DNA of 64,000 nt from Ramazzottius varieornatus (taxonomy: Eukaryota > Tardigrada > Eutardigrada > Parachela > Ramazzottiidae), in NCBI GenBank assembly GCA_001949185.1, contig BDGG01000002.1, positions 2,432,467 through 2,496,466 on the forward strand, written 5' to 3'. This document shows, piece after piece, positions 1-11,059 of the stretch. Numbering within the stretch: position 1 is the stretch's first letter; each line of letters starts with the position of its first letter. A model generated the notes under the pieces. The model ran no database searches, was not told where the DNA came from, and saw only the letters and a program-made list of their open reading frames with translations. Made by a program: the position numbers and the translations under genes.

Positions 1-2050
1 GAATTCCAGCTGGGGCTGGCTCTTCTTGATGTTCTTACGCGGGGAACGAATCTTGCTGTTCCAGCTTCGGTTGTAGCCGTGTTGGCACTGTACTGTAGGG
101 GTAATTTATACTGTGGCCAGGCGGTGACGGCACGGCTCTAACGGGAATGCCGTGCATACGCTTGACCGTTGGGTGATGGATCGAAAGGAGCTCACTGAAG
201 CGTGACTCTTCCTTCTTCCGTGTTGGGTTCGGCTTTGTTATCAGTTCATTATTCGTTCAGTCTGGAATAAAATTAGGGATCCCGTTTTAGATCGTGTTTC
301 ATTGAGGCTGGTATGAATGAGACAGGCCAATAGGGCGAATAGTTAATGGTGGAAAGATGGACGTCAGCGTCGAGAGGCTGACAGGATGAAGTATCCAGCA
401 GACCTCCAGGGTCTCGCCAGCACCGCCGTACATGCATCTTGCATTTAAGCAATTGAAGGGACAAGCCAGGGATAAATTATCCCAATAGGGATCCAGAAAC
501 AGAGGGAGCGGATGAAAGACGGGGAAGTATCCACGCAATCGACAAAAGTCCCGCAGGCAAGTCTTATCGATTTGTATTTCCCTTTACGGCACGCAAAGTT
601 GTAACTCTCTGAAGTATGCAAAGATTTAACCATCTTGTTTCAGTTCTAGAGATCCAGGCAAACTTGGAATTTCGACTTCGGATGGACGATGAGGAAGACA
701 GATACGGGGAACCGGAAGTGGTTTGATAACTTTCAGACGAGCTCTCAAGATACAGTTGAAAAGGAACAAGTTAGAAGGCGGCTAGAAGGCTGTACTACAG
801 AAGGCTTGTAGTGAACGTCGAGTTGAAGTTTATAGACAGAAAAGGCTTCTGCTATTTTACGCCATGATGGCTTTCTGGCGCTTTTTGTAACAACTCCACG
901 AACGACACAGCGGCACTTCCGCTTGACACGCTTTAGGCCCTCTTTCTTGTCAAAAGAGTCAAAAGTTTACTTATTTCTCTTTTCACAGACTGTCGTAGAA
1001 GAGAAGAGACCCGTGAAGGCCGGACAAGACTAGAAAAAACAAACTCAGAAGTGGAAGAAGTTGGAAGACTGGAAGCGCAAGTCAGAAGATCCCCAGGTCA
1101 AGTCGCGCTACGTCTTGCGCTAGTCTGACAAGCTGAACGAACCAATTCTGCTTTGGTCATTTGGAAAACACTTCCGATTTTTGTTTTAAGTTTTTGGTTA
1201 TAAAGGGGGCTGTTGAACGGTGATTCTGGCACGAGTACGGAACGTTGTAGGAAGGTCGGTGGTGGTTGGAAGGCAGGAGTGAGCGACGAGGCATGGTTAT
1301 CGATTTGTCTATATGGGTTTTATAGCCTTTGATACGAGCAGTTGTGGACTTTTATTGCCTCGGCTGTCGATTTCACATTTTCGGCTGTGCAGCCTATGAT
1401 TCTCACGCAGTCCCCCCACAGCTGTAGTTTGTACTGCTGTACACTATCGGACGCAGTAACGTATCGGATTCTTTTTCAGCCCTTCCTTCCGCTTGATAAT
1501 CGCGAAACTAGACCAGCCTTCCAGACAAGTTTTCGAAGCAAGCTTGGCTGGTTGCACACTTTGCTGGGTAATGTTTACTGGTGAAAAGTCTGCCAAGTGA
1601 AACACTTTCCCCCGTCTTTACTCCACTGTAATCTGCCCGGACTTTATCTCTGTTTAAATTTAGTTTATCTGCTGCTTTTTGCAAGCCACAAATATTTTAT
1701 TGCCAGCCTAATCCGCAGTTTTTACCTTCCGATCCGGAATTACATTGATCTTGTTGTTTTTTGTTGCAGATTATATTTTCTGGAATAAAGTGAAACTAGA
1801 TACGTCGAATTCACGGTACGTCGAACAAGAAAGGAAGCTCCAAGAAATTTTCAGCTAGATTTTCTCGGAATATTTTTGCTTGACATTTATCGTGAGCTTA
1901 AAATTTTCCAGGCTGTAGAGATATCCTGTCTTCCAAAATTGATAAAAAAACGGGTTCGTGGTTTACGGGGATTATTGTCAGTGACTACCGTCGGAATCTG
2001 CACTGATTTGTGAATATTTTGCTTTTATTCTAGATTTTCTACCATCAGCC
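1..2050. other. Adducin upstream region, no gene recognised
   Basis: About 2 kb precedes the adducin start codon. No exon set with convincing protein content was found on either strand. A splice-acceptor-like TTCTAG ends about 15 bases before the ATG at 2051, so at least one 5' non-coding adducin exon probably lies here. The first 90 bases on the minus strand stay open in two frames after an acceptor-like CTACAG, so a gene could run off the left edge, but its product is not recognisable. Confidence 0.4.
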
Positions 2051-5000
2051 ATGACTGATTTGAGGGTGTGGGAGAACGGCCATGGGGATGCCACGACAGT
2101 TCGGCATGCCGTGCAGAATGGCCACGGTCCCGTCAACGGTGTGGTGCAGAACGGGCAGCATACTCGGTTCATGAACGAGAATTTTGATCCTGATGATCCC
2201 GAGTATGTTCGGGAAATGCAGCGCCCCGCAATCGTCACCGAAGACCTGCAAGAGATGAAGCGACGTGAAAGGGTCTCTGCCGTGCTGAAAAGTGCTTCCT
2301 TTCGAGACGAACTGGAAACCATCATCCAGGTAAAGTGAACGAGGTTTGCGTGCGAAGTTTCAACTGAGTTGTTAGTGTGGTTTACTAACCGGAAGTGGTT
2401 TTAGGACGCGATGAAAGCCGGCTGTAACCCCACTTCGCTGCTGGCGCTCCAGCAGATCTCCGAGCTGGTCCTTCCACAGAATCGCTTCAATCAAGCTGGC
2501 ATGCTCACTTCCTCTGCTCAGTCTCCTCGAGGTACGTTTCCTCTGCCGAAGAACGTTCTGTGTCTGTGTTCGAAAATATTGGAGAGCTTGGGGACCTGAT
2601 TCGTCAAAATGTTTTACCAAGTGGCGCGCCTTCCATGTATTGTTGGCCGGAAGCGTGCGCCACTTGGGAAAGCGATCCGAACGAATTCGATTTCATTCAG
2701 GTGCCGCACGGTTTCAGTACTGACTGAAAGCGTACGCTACTTGGCAGTAGGAACCTGTTGGGTTGGAGTTTGTCATCTCGAGTTCACTATAAGTTCAGGA
2801 TTGATGACCGGTTTTGTAAATTGGATATCCATTGCCCGTTATGTTGATACTGCCTGATGCAGGCGGTGCTGCTCCGATCATTCCTGTAGCCGATATCCGC
2901 GGTGTGGATGCGCTCAATTACAATAAGGGAGAGAAGCATTTAAGATGCAAATTGGCTTCACTGTATCGCTTGGTCGATCAACTTGGATGGACACATGGCA
3001 TCTACAACCACATTACGGTAGGCAAGCTCGTGCTCTTTTGCTCCCCAGTCTAATTTTAAACCTTGTTGACATTATCGCTGGTATTTGCGCCGGCTGGACA
3101 TTGGACATAACACACGCCATGTCTGTCCAAACAAGAGTCTTAAGAGACTACTGGACACATAGGCTTCCTTCAGTGCTCTTAACTGCTCACCGCCCGACGT
3201 GAAGGAAGTCCGCTGGGAACCGCGGAATGCTTTTCAGACCTGCATACACTTGACTATGTATCTGTAGTAGTGGGGCCTTGTATGCAGGTGACTGAGAGTC
3301 TTGTCTCTCAAGTACGTGCATACACGGACTGCTGTCTTTTTAAGGTTGTCCATTGGGAAGTTGATGTCGTAGAGCTCTTCTACAAACCTGCATACTCACG
3401 CGTGTTATGTTGGAATAGCGTTATGTATGCAGGTGGTTGAATGTTATCTCCATGTGTGATTTTCGTTCTTGTTTCTAGGTTCGAGCCAGTTCAGAGCATG
3501 ACCATTTCCTCATCAACCCATTCGGGTTGCTCTACAGGGAAATCACAGCATCTTCCCTGGTCAAAGTGGACCTCAGCGGTCAGATTGTCGACCCGGGAAG
3601 TACCACTTTAGGCATCAACCCTGCCGGCTACCTCCTCCACTCGGCCATCCATGGAGCGAGACCTGACCTGAAATGCGTCATTCATTTTCATACTGGATCC
3701 TGTGCAGCGGTAAGAAGCTAGTTCAAAGTTTCAGACCGAAAAATCAGAAAAGCAGCTTAAGAACCTTTAAAAAAATGGCCCTATGCTCAGAATGTCACGC
3801 ACCTGCAGACCGGATGTGAAGCAGTCGTTGTGGCGCTCATGTGCGCAGATGAACTCAAAGTTTGCGAGTTCGGTTTTCCGATGTTTCAGGTGGGGTTGGG
3901 GCTGTTGTTGATGGTATGGATGGTCGTTTGTAGGTTGCGAGTATGAAGCAAGGTCTTCTACCGATATCCCAAGAAGCTGGGATATTGGGTAACATAAGTT
4001 ACCACGAGTATGGTGGTATCCTGGTGGACGAGGCGGAACGTGATCGTATAATCCGCAGTCTGGGACCTTTCAACAAGATCATGCTGTTACGCAACCATGG
4101 TATTGTCGCCGCTGGCACCACGATCGAGGAAGCCTTTCATTATGCATTTAACCTGGTAGCGGCCTGTGAAACCCAAGTAGGTAGTCTTGGTGGGGAATGG
4201 TTTGTCACAGACTGAAAATGGGGAAAATTAAATGTCGTTGTATTTCTAGATTCGAGCGATGTCAGCTGGCATTGACAACCTCCTCCTGATGTCTTCCGAA
4301 ACCGCTCACCAAGCTCATGAAGTGGCCTCGAATGTCGGTGGCATTCAAGGTCATGGTAGTGGGAAAAAATGGAAAATCGGAGAGTTGGAATGGGAAGCTT
4401 GGATGCGGTCCATGGATAATCAGGTGTGAAACTACGTAATCCTTATTCTTGTTTCGTTTTGAAACTGAACTTCCGTGTGTCTAACAGGGCTATAGAACGG
4501 GACACGTTTATAAGAATCCGTTGATAAGGACAGACCAGTCGGGAAGACCACGTACCAACCAAGATGTGGAAATTCCTCCTTCCGCCTTCGGTTTGTCTGG
4601 ATACGGTGACGACGATACCATCGGGTAAGACAACTCGTTTTCCCGTCTGAAATTTTCGATGATCAGAATCTGAGGCGTCAGCAAATGAGCTCACCCAGAT
4701 TGGTATTTCAAGCGGTGCATGTTTTTACTGTCATAAGCTGAGAGCGTGCGCCACTTGGGGAAAAGGTCCGGGTAAATTCATTTGCCAATGTTTCATTTCA
4801 TTTCATGTGGCAGAAGTTTATCTGGTGGTTTCTGCAGAATGTTGTTGAAAGAGTACTTGGAGAGAAAGAAAGGCTTCGAGAAAGTCCGGTGGTTGAATAC
4901 ACCCAACGCTTACCAAAAGGTGGAGCTCTTGGAAACCGGTACAAATGAACCAAAGAAAGTGACAAAAGTAAGCTGCGTGAGTTTCGTATAGAGTCTGGCC

Positions 5001-6917
5001 TCTTGACGAGGTGTTGAGTGTTTGTTTTTGATTGGGTAGTGGGTACAAGATAACACCTCGCCCTCACCGGGAGGTACTCCCATCAAAGTCAACAACCTAC
5101 AGTTCTCCCCGCTCGGCACCGATGTGCGCGAGTTCCGTGCCAAGCAACAGCAGATGAAGGACAAGAGAAATCAGGGCCTCATCTCCAGCGGTCCTGAATC
5201 GCGGGTCTTAGAAGGCGTCACTTGGGATGAAGCCGATAGAATGCCGGTAAGAACTTCCTCAAACCGTACTCACCCGGCTCAGGCTCCTTCTTTCCAAAGA
5301 CCCTCTACAGTCACCTCAAAACAAAAATTACAGTACTCCGCATATGAATTCTACGAAGGCTAGCAAAGATTCCTCGCTTACCTGCATACATGCGCGCACT
5401 GTCTTGTGGGCTTGGCCGGGTTGGGTTGTGTATGCAGGAGTCTAAGTGACGTTTCTTTCACAAGCCTGAATACACAGGTGCTGCTGCGCCGCAGCTTGCG
5501 TCTGTATGCAGGTTGATGAAAGAGTGGTTTGCATGTACTTGCATTCAGAAGGCCGTTGTTTCGTGGTAGGTTACTGTATGCAGGTTGGTAAAACTTTGTT
5601 GGAGGTGTCTGCCAGTCTCCTCCGTTGCTGGTTTGCGTTTGGTCTTGCTGATTGCGAGAGTCGCCTGATCAAGTGAGTTGTTTTTTTCAGGATGCTCTGA
5701 TGTCCGGTCCCGGTGATAGGCTCATAACGGTCGGCGCCGTCAGTAAAGGCATCATCAGGCGCGACCAACAACACAACGTAGGGGCTTACCAGGCAACCTA
5801 CCAGCGAAACCCCTTCGACAGTAACACACCCGAGGACGTCGAGCAGTACCTCCTCGAAGTCAAGAAGAAGAAACAAGGCTCAGCTGATGGTCATTCCGCC
5901 GACCAATACGAGATCCGCATGGAACAACAGCAACCTTCGTCAGCCCGCGAGAGCCATCCAAGACAACCTCTGGCTCCCCAGAGCGATAACACCCAAACGT
6001 TCGTTCGACAGTCTAAGACACCGCCACCGACACCTTCCACCACCAAAACTGACGGTAAATCAAAGTTTCTGTCACCCGTGTCTCTGTTTGTCTTTGGCTA
6101 TTGAATGTTTCTTTCACCCATCACCCTTCTTTCGTTTTTCTTTTTTTGTTCTTTTCGTACAGTACTCTGCTTTCTATGTTCTAACACGGCTTGGAACTGT
6201 TATTAATTTTGCTTGCAGCTTCGCCCACTAACTTTAGCAGATCGAAGTCTGAAAGATTTGGCAAAGGTATGTTTTGACTAACCCGTGGCTTGGCCTGAAA
6301 TAAAGCATGGAATGTATGGAAGAGAAACCTTGGTTTTTGCCGTCTTATTATTCTTGCTTTTACTTTAACGTGGGGTTCATTATTTCTGATGTGGGAGTTT
6401 TACGTTCTTTCCTTTGCGTCTAGTGCCGCGTTCTGGTACCTTTCCCGGTCGATCAGCACCTTCAGAGCTACAGCGCACCGGTACGACTTTTATTTGAATT
6501 TCATTTCGAATTTAAGTTTTATTCCAAGGTGTAATTTCGACTGATGCCTTCCTGAGATTTTCCTTTTCATGCTTCTTGTTCACATTGATCTTTGTTTTCC
6601 GCAGAAGAGGACGATGGCGATACGGGAAGCGAGCCAACTTCTCCGTCTTCCGAAAGAGCGGTAAATGCCATTCTGTTTTTCTTCTCGTTTCGTGCTCGAT
6701 CTTCTTTGGATATCTCAAAAACGTTAGTAGAGTTTTTGGTGGTAAACGATTTTGGCGTTTTGTTTTGCAGTTGAGAAAATCCGACACGTTGGATTCCGGT
6801 GATTTAGAGAACACCAAGTCGGACAAGAAGAAGAAAAAGAAGGGCTTCCGCATGCCTTCCTTTTCATTGGGCCGGAAGAAATCCAAAGAAGGGCTCCACG
6901 GGGAGTCTGAGCTGTGA
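2051..6917 (+). CDS. Adducin (spectrin-actin capping protein), 14 exons
   Basis: Adducin caps actin barbed ends and recruits spectrin to the membrane skeleton. Exons read from phase: 2051-2329, 2405-2531, 2863-3017, 3479-3709, 3934-4176, 4250-4423, 4488-4624, 4838-4967, 5040-5246, 5691-6054, 6219-6266, 6424-6480, 6605-6660, 6771-6917. All phases join, giving 784 aa, close to the family's usual size. Residues about 150-345 form the class II aldolase-like head (RCKLASLYRL, EITASSLVKV, GLLPIS, RNHGIVAAG, EEAFHYAFNLVAACE). The neck carries NQGYRTGHVYKNP. The last exon ends in a Lys-rich MARCKS-like stretch (KKKKKKGFRMPSFSLGRKK, about 755-773), the calmodulin/PKC and membrane-binding tail of animal adducins. 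The tail between the neck and this stretch is spread over several tiny phase-1 exons, which would allow isoforms. An extra open 99-nt segment at 3791-3889 could be a cassette exon. Introns 2, 3, 7 and 9 carry short palindromic repeats. Identification is secure; the exact acceptor at 5040 was chosen to keep the frame. Confidence 0.93.
2616..2669. repeat. Dispersed palindrome P1, adducin intron 2
   Basis: Left arm CCAAGTGGCGCGCC, loop containing TTGGCCGGAAG, right arm CGTGCGCCACTTGG. The unit is about 54 bp and can fold into a hairpin. It is the first of at least 13 related copies in the window. Confidence 0.8.
3239..3433. repeat. CCTGCATAC/GTATGCAGG hairpins (P2), adducin intron 3
   Basis: Two units of about 50 bp (3239-3289 and 3386-3433) each start with CCTGCATAC and end with its complement GTATGCAGG around an unrelated loop of about 30 bp. 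A third half-site (GTGCATACAC) lies between them. Confidence 0.75.
3791..3889 (+). other. Candidate in-frame cassette exon in adducin
   Basis: Inside the intron between adducin exons 4 and 5, a 99-nt segment is preceded by ...GCTCAG and followed by GTGGGG. It has no stop in the frame set by exon 4 and is a multiple of three, so including it would add 33 residues (beginning NVTHLQTGCE) next to the VIHFHTG motif of the head domain without disturbing the frame. Part of it resembles the end of the preceding exon (HFHTGSCAAV versus HLQTGCEAVV). Known adducins have no insertion here as far as I recall, so it may be an alternative exon or chance. Confidence 0.35.
4706..4760. repeat. Dispersed palindrome P1, adducin intron 7
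   Basis: The right arm GCGTGCGCCACTTGG is intact; the left arm is degenerate (TTCAAGCGGTGCATG). The loop reads TAAGCTGAGA. Confidence 0.65.
5380..5587. repeat. CCTGCATAC/GTATGCAGG hairpins (P2), adducin intron 9
   Basis: Two more P2 units (5380-5439 and 5463-5513) plus a trailing half-site TGTATGCAGG near 5576-5586. The loops differ from those in intron 3, so the conserved parts are the arms. Confidence 0.75.
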
Positions 6918-7328
6918 GCGAAGAGAACGGAAAAGATGCTGATGACAGTCGTTGCAACAGTTCCTACAGAAATCACTATTGTGTTACTGCGAAACCACTT
7001 CTTGTTCTTATCCTTGCACGTTTTTCTTCTTCCTGTCTTTTCTGGGTGCATTTAGTGACTTTGATATCATTCTTCCTGCGGTTTGTTGTACCATACTTCG
7101 TTATTGCTTTTTGCGCTGGTTCGGAGAGGGAAGGCTATTGCAATTTTTAGCAGATGTTATTCTTTTACCCTGCTTTCGCTCCATTCTGATATGAACGAGT
7201 GCCAGAAAATATTTCTCATGTACACACCATGACGAAAAATTCCCTTTTCCCCTCGAAACATTCGAGACACAACAGGAAGTAACTCACTGAAAAGACTAAC
7301 TACAAACGATGCTAAAAAAACTCGTAAA
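6918..7328. other. Convergent 3' ends of adducin and Rpn10
   Basis: The adducin and Rpn10 stop codons face each other across about 410 bp. Both 3' UTRs must lie here and may overlap. No other gene is seen. Confidence 0.6.
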
Positions 7329-8937
7329 TTATTGTTTCTTGCCAGTGGTATTTTCATCGGTATCCATTTCGACGTCATCTGAAGAGGCAAAAATGTTCAG
7401 CTAACATTTCTCAAGGGTCAAAAAGCCAAAAAGGACGATATGAACTTACTTTGTTCGCTGAGTTCGTTTAGAGACATCTGCATGGCATAAGCCAGTTGTT
7501 CCTCCTCCGTCATCGAGTTGAAGTTGACTTCAGGAGCATCTGCGCTTGGTTGACTTGAAGTGACTGGAGCCTCTTGCGCCACGTTGGCAAAGACACTCGG
7601 GGCAGGTGCTGCGGACGGCTGCGATCCTTCGCCGGACCCCGCAGGCACTTCCGAAGGACCCGTTGTGGCTGGGCGGACTTCAGATTCTTGACGAGCCCGT
7701 TGTTCCTCCATAGAAACTCGTAAAGCCTGAAAAGTTATAGGGATACATCAGTTCTACTAGGTAGCGTAACAACAGCCCTTCATGACTCGCGAAACGCGCC
7801 AGTGAATCAGGGTCGATTAACAATTCAACATGGCGCAGTATGATGGTGTTTGAGTGGTGAAATCAAATCAAATCAAGCTACGAATTAATCCAACCTACCA
7901 AAGCCAACTCAGGATCGTCGTTGGGATCCATTCCGAACTCGAAGCCTGGAGCACCCATGTTAACGCCACCAGCTCCGTCTTCACCTTGGATTACAGCAGA
8001 GTTCCTCAAGGCATCAGTCAGTTGCGGACCGGGAGGGATGGAGACGAGATGGGAGCCTGAACCGTCCTTGCCATTCAGTGTGTTGATGAACTGCGACATC
8101 TTGTCGTGACTATCTTCTTCCTGTCCGAAAAGAACCACGTCCACGTTGACCTTTTCTTTCTTGAGCTTTTTCGCGATCCTTATGAGCTGCATAAGCCAAA
8201 GACAGAGTAAGCACTCTGCATAATCCGACGCAAGTTCCATGTCTTGCGCATACTGGCGAGTGGCGAGGCTCCACCACTGCAGTCTTATGGTGGCTCGATT
8301 CTCAGGCGAAACAAAATTAATCAAATCAAGAAAATGAATTTTTGGAATTTTTCTTCTTTACCTCTTTCTCATCCTCTGCCACGGGACTTCCAATAAAAGC
8401 AACAATCCGCATCTTGTGGTTTCGTCCTTGCCGATGTTTCAAGGCCAGCTACATAAAGCACATAAAACACAATGAATAGATGGGCTGAGCGGAAGAACAG
8501 TTGAGTAAATGTACATGAGCAACACGAATTCCAGTCTCGAAGTTGATCATTCCTTGTGGCTGGACTTGGTGGAGATTCGCCAAGATCTTCCCGACTTCCG
8601 TCGTGAGCGTTACGATCACTCGGCCACTACAAAGAGAGTCAGCGTCAACTCCTATAAGAGAATGAATCGATAGCTCAGTAAGTAGATTCACTTGTTGAAG
8701 GTGACAAGGCCAACGTTGTTCTCGGGATTTGCCCGAGTCTTGGCGCTACAGATTAAGTTGACGGCATCATTCTGAGCATGAAGACGTGTAGGAACGTAGT
8801 CACCATTGCGCATATATTCGCTGTTGTCCACACTATTAAAGGAGAAAAAGTCAAGAAGGAATCCATCTTTATCGAAATAAAAGTGACGAAAGCTCGAGGT
8901 TGAAGACTAACCAGACGATCGTGCTTTCCAGAACCAT
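7329..8937 (-). CDS. PSMD4: 26S proteasome ubiquitin receptor Rpn10/PSMD4, 7 exons
   Basis: Rpn10 is the regulatory-particle subunit that binds polyubiquitin and links base to lid. Minus-strand exons: 8912-8937, 8692-8832, 8515-8626, 8362-8448, 7899-8186, 7450-7726, 7329-7378; phases join to 326 aa. Residues 1 to about 190 are the vWA domain: start [20 protein letters not shown], then [19 protein letters not shown] and [21 protein letters not shown]1 ([15 protein letters not shown]) spans the exon 5/6 junction near residues 212-228. UIM2 ([15 protein letters not shown]) is at about 290-304. The protein ends about 22 residues after UIM2. Human S5a (377 aa) continues further with an acidic tail and a PEFLQSVLENLPGVDP-type segment that is missing here. 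The start is fixed by the invariant N-terminus. Rpn10 is tail to tail with adducin, and its introns are only about 70-220 bp. Confidence 0.95.
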
Positions 8938-9170
8938 CTTGAGACTGGCGCTGCCCTTTGTCCTCAAAGACGCAGATGAGTTCTATGTATGGTGGAGGAG
9001 CGATATCTTGGGGATCGAGAATCGAGAACCACAAACTTGAAGCACAAGAAACTGGAAAGATAGGAATGTTAACAAACGGATTAAGGGCCTTTGGAGTCAC
9101 TTTGAACTTTCGGAGGTTCATTCACAACATTAGACTCCCACTCGCATCACCGTGCTCATTATACAGACAT

Positions 9171-9424
9171 TAAGTTGCCACCGCCAGATGAAAGTCCCAC
9201 TGTAGCTAAGATGAGTTGCAACGTCACTCATAAGCGCAACAGCTGATCAGAACTTTGAATAGTTGGGCAGCCACCATCCTTCCCAATGCTAGCTAACCGT
9301 AACTCCGATTACGCTTTTTTTTCAAAAATAAGGGGAGCTCCGGAAAGCAAAATGTACGTCGTCATGAAAGGGGCGAAGCAAGGCCGTAGCTACAGTTGCA
9401 AAGTGAACGGAAGTGGCAACTTAA
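9171..9424 (-). repeat. MITE family M1 (GTTGCCAC TIRs), copy 1
   Basis: About 254 bp bounded by TAAGTTGCCAC and its complement GTGGCAACTTA. It is an inverted copy of elements at 23796-24042 and 36903-37159, sharing blocks such as CAACTATTCAAA, TAGCTAGCATTGGGAAG and GGGACTTTCATCTGGCGG. It has no coding capacity. It lies just upstream of Rpn10. Confidence 0.85.
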
Positions 9425-10015
9425 ATCTCTATAATACATAATATATTGACATCAGCATGAAAACGAGCCTTCGTATATGATGAACGGTGGGCTCTCTGAT
9501 GTAATAGTCCTCCTCACGACGAGCTGTTTATGTCGCAAACGGTTGATTTAAAATTTGAGTTTGCTTGATCAACGGAAACTAATCGTGAGTGAGGCAAAAT
9601 TGCGGTTTTCGAAAGTCTGGGAAACGGGAGCGGAAATGCGCAAATTTTGCAGGGTAGGTTTGTAGGCAAACTTTGCCTCCTGACTAGGTTGAGATTCATG
9701 GTTTTCTTTCTGGCCAGTCTCTGTCTTTCGATATCCCCGACACTAATAAGTATCAAGGAGCCCATACGTGAAACGGTATCTAGCAACGTGAAGCACTGTG
9801 CAGACAGAGATCAGCTGAGAAATGAAAATTTGAAATTTTGAGTCAAGTGCGCAGAGAATGATCCGTTTTCGCTTCAAGATAAGCCACTCGAGGGCTGCTT
9901 ATCTTGAGAACGAAACTTCGTAATCCACTTTCAAGATCAACACAATCAACGGAGTTTTACAGCCTGTTGTGAGGACTAATGAAGTAAGTCGACTACGTTT
10001 TCGGTTGCAGCCAGC
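9425..10015. other. Intergenic, nothing recognised
   Basis: About 590 bp between the M1 MITE and the long inverted repeat. The short open frames have no protein-like composition. Confidence 0.4.
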
Positions 10016-10793
10016 GTTGGAGCACGGAATCTGGCCGCATGCGCTGCACTGTACTGCAGCTGTGCTGTGCTGCAGCACACCTTAGCACGTGAACTGACGA
10101 AATTTGTGCGGCACAGCACAGCATACAGCAGAAAGCTATAGACTACCGCGCAGATGCACCTACCGAAACCTGACAAAAATTATAGTTTTTGGGCATTCGA
10201 ACGTCAGCCGTCTCAGCTTTGCCGTACTTTAGGTCAACGTTCTCCAGGTGACTACNNNNNNNNNNNNNNNNNNNNNNNNNNNNNNNNNNNNNNNNNNNNN
10301 NNNNNNNNNNNNNNNNNNNNNNNNNNNNNNNNNNNNNNNNNNNNNNNNNNNNNNNNNNNNNNNNNNNNNNNNNNNNNNNNNNNNNNNNNNNNNNNNNNNN
10401 NNNNNNNNNNNNNNNNNNNNNNNNNNNNNNNNNNNNNNNNNNNNNNNNNNNNNNNNNNNNNNNNNNNNNNNNNNNNNNNNNNNNNNNNNNNNNNNNNNNN
10501 NNNNNNNNNNNNNNNTGTATTGAGGTGGTTTGTAATTCAGTCGGTGAAATCGGTAGTCAACCTGGAGAACGTTGCGCCAAAGTACGGCAAAGCTGAGACG
10601 GCTGACGTTCGAATGCCCAAAAACTATAATTTTTGTGAGGTTTCGGTAGGTGCATCTGCGCGGTAGTCTACGGCTTTCTGCTGTATGTTGTACTGTGCCG
10701 AACAAATTTCGTCAGATTACGAGCTGCAGCTGTGCTGCAGCACAGCATAGCTGCAGTTCAGTGAAGCGCATACGGCCAGATTCCGTGCTCTAA
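10016..10793. repeat. Long inverted repeat flanking an assembly gap
   Basis: The left arm (about 10016-10255) and right arm (about 10553-10793) are near-perfect reverse complements of roughly 240 bp. They share GGTGCATCTGCGCGGTAGTC, TGAGACGGCTGACGTTCGAA and a CAGC/CTG-rich tract near the outer ends (GTGCTGCAGCACAGC). They surround 260 N bases (10256-10515). This looks like a fold-back or TIR element that defeated assembly; the N region may hide its interior. Confidence 0.8.
10256..10515. other. Assembly gap (260 N)
   Basis: Run of N. The true length is unknown. It lies between the arms of a long inverted repeat. Confidence 0.99.
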
Positions 10794-11059
10794 TCTGCAG
10801 CACAGCCGCTCAGCCACTGGGCATGAAAGTTGTGCAGGACAGCGCAGCGTACAGCGCCCTGGTAATGTGCGCAGCGCAGTTACAGCGTACTTTTGGACCT
10901 GCGGCCCAGTGCACTAGCCAGCGTTTTTGGATACAAAAGTGTTGTCTCATTCACGCGATTCACGTCAGGTCATGTCATGTCATGTCAAGACCGAATTCCT
11001 TCATTTCTCCTGCTGAAGTGCTGTTCTGTCACATTCCGAAGGACCGTCGTACGATTTTG

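Noticed and set aside
1-92. Minus-strand exon running off the left edge
   Set aside because: Two frames are open over only about 30 codons and neither gives a recognisable product, so it is not called as a gene.
6512-7051. 179-codon minus-strand frame antisense to the adducin 3' exons
   Set aside because: A shadow of the Lys-rich adducin tail and 3' UTR; no protein-like features.
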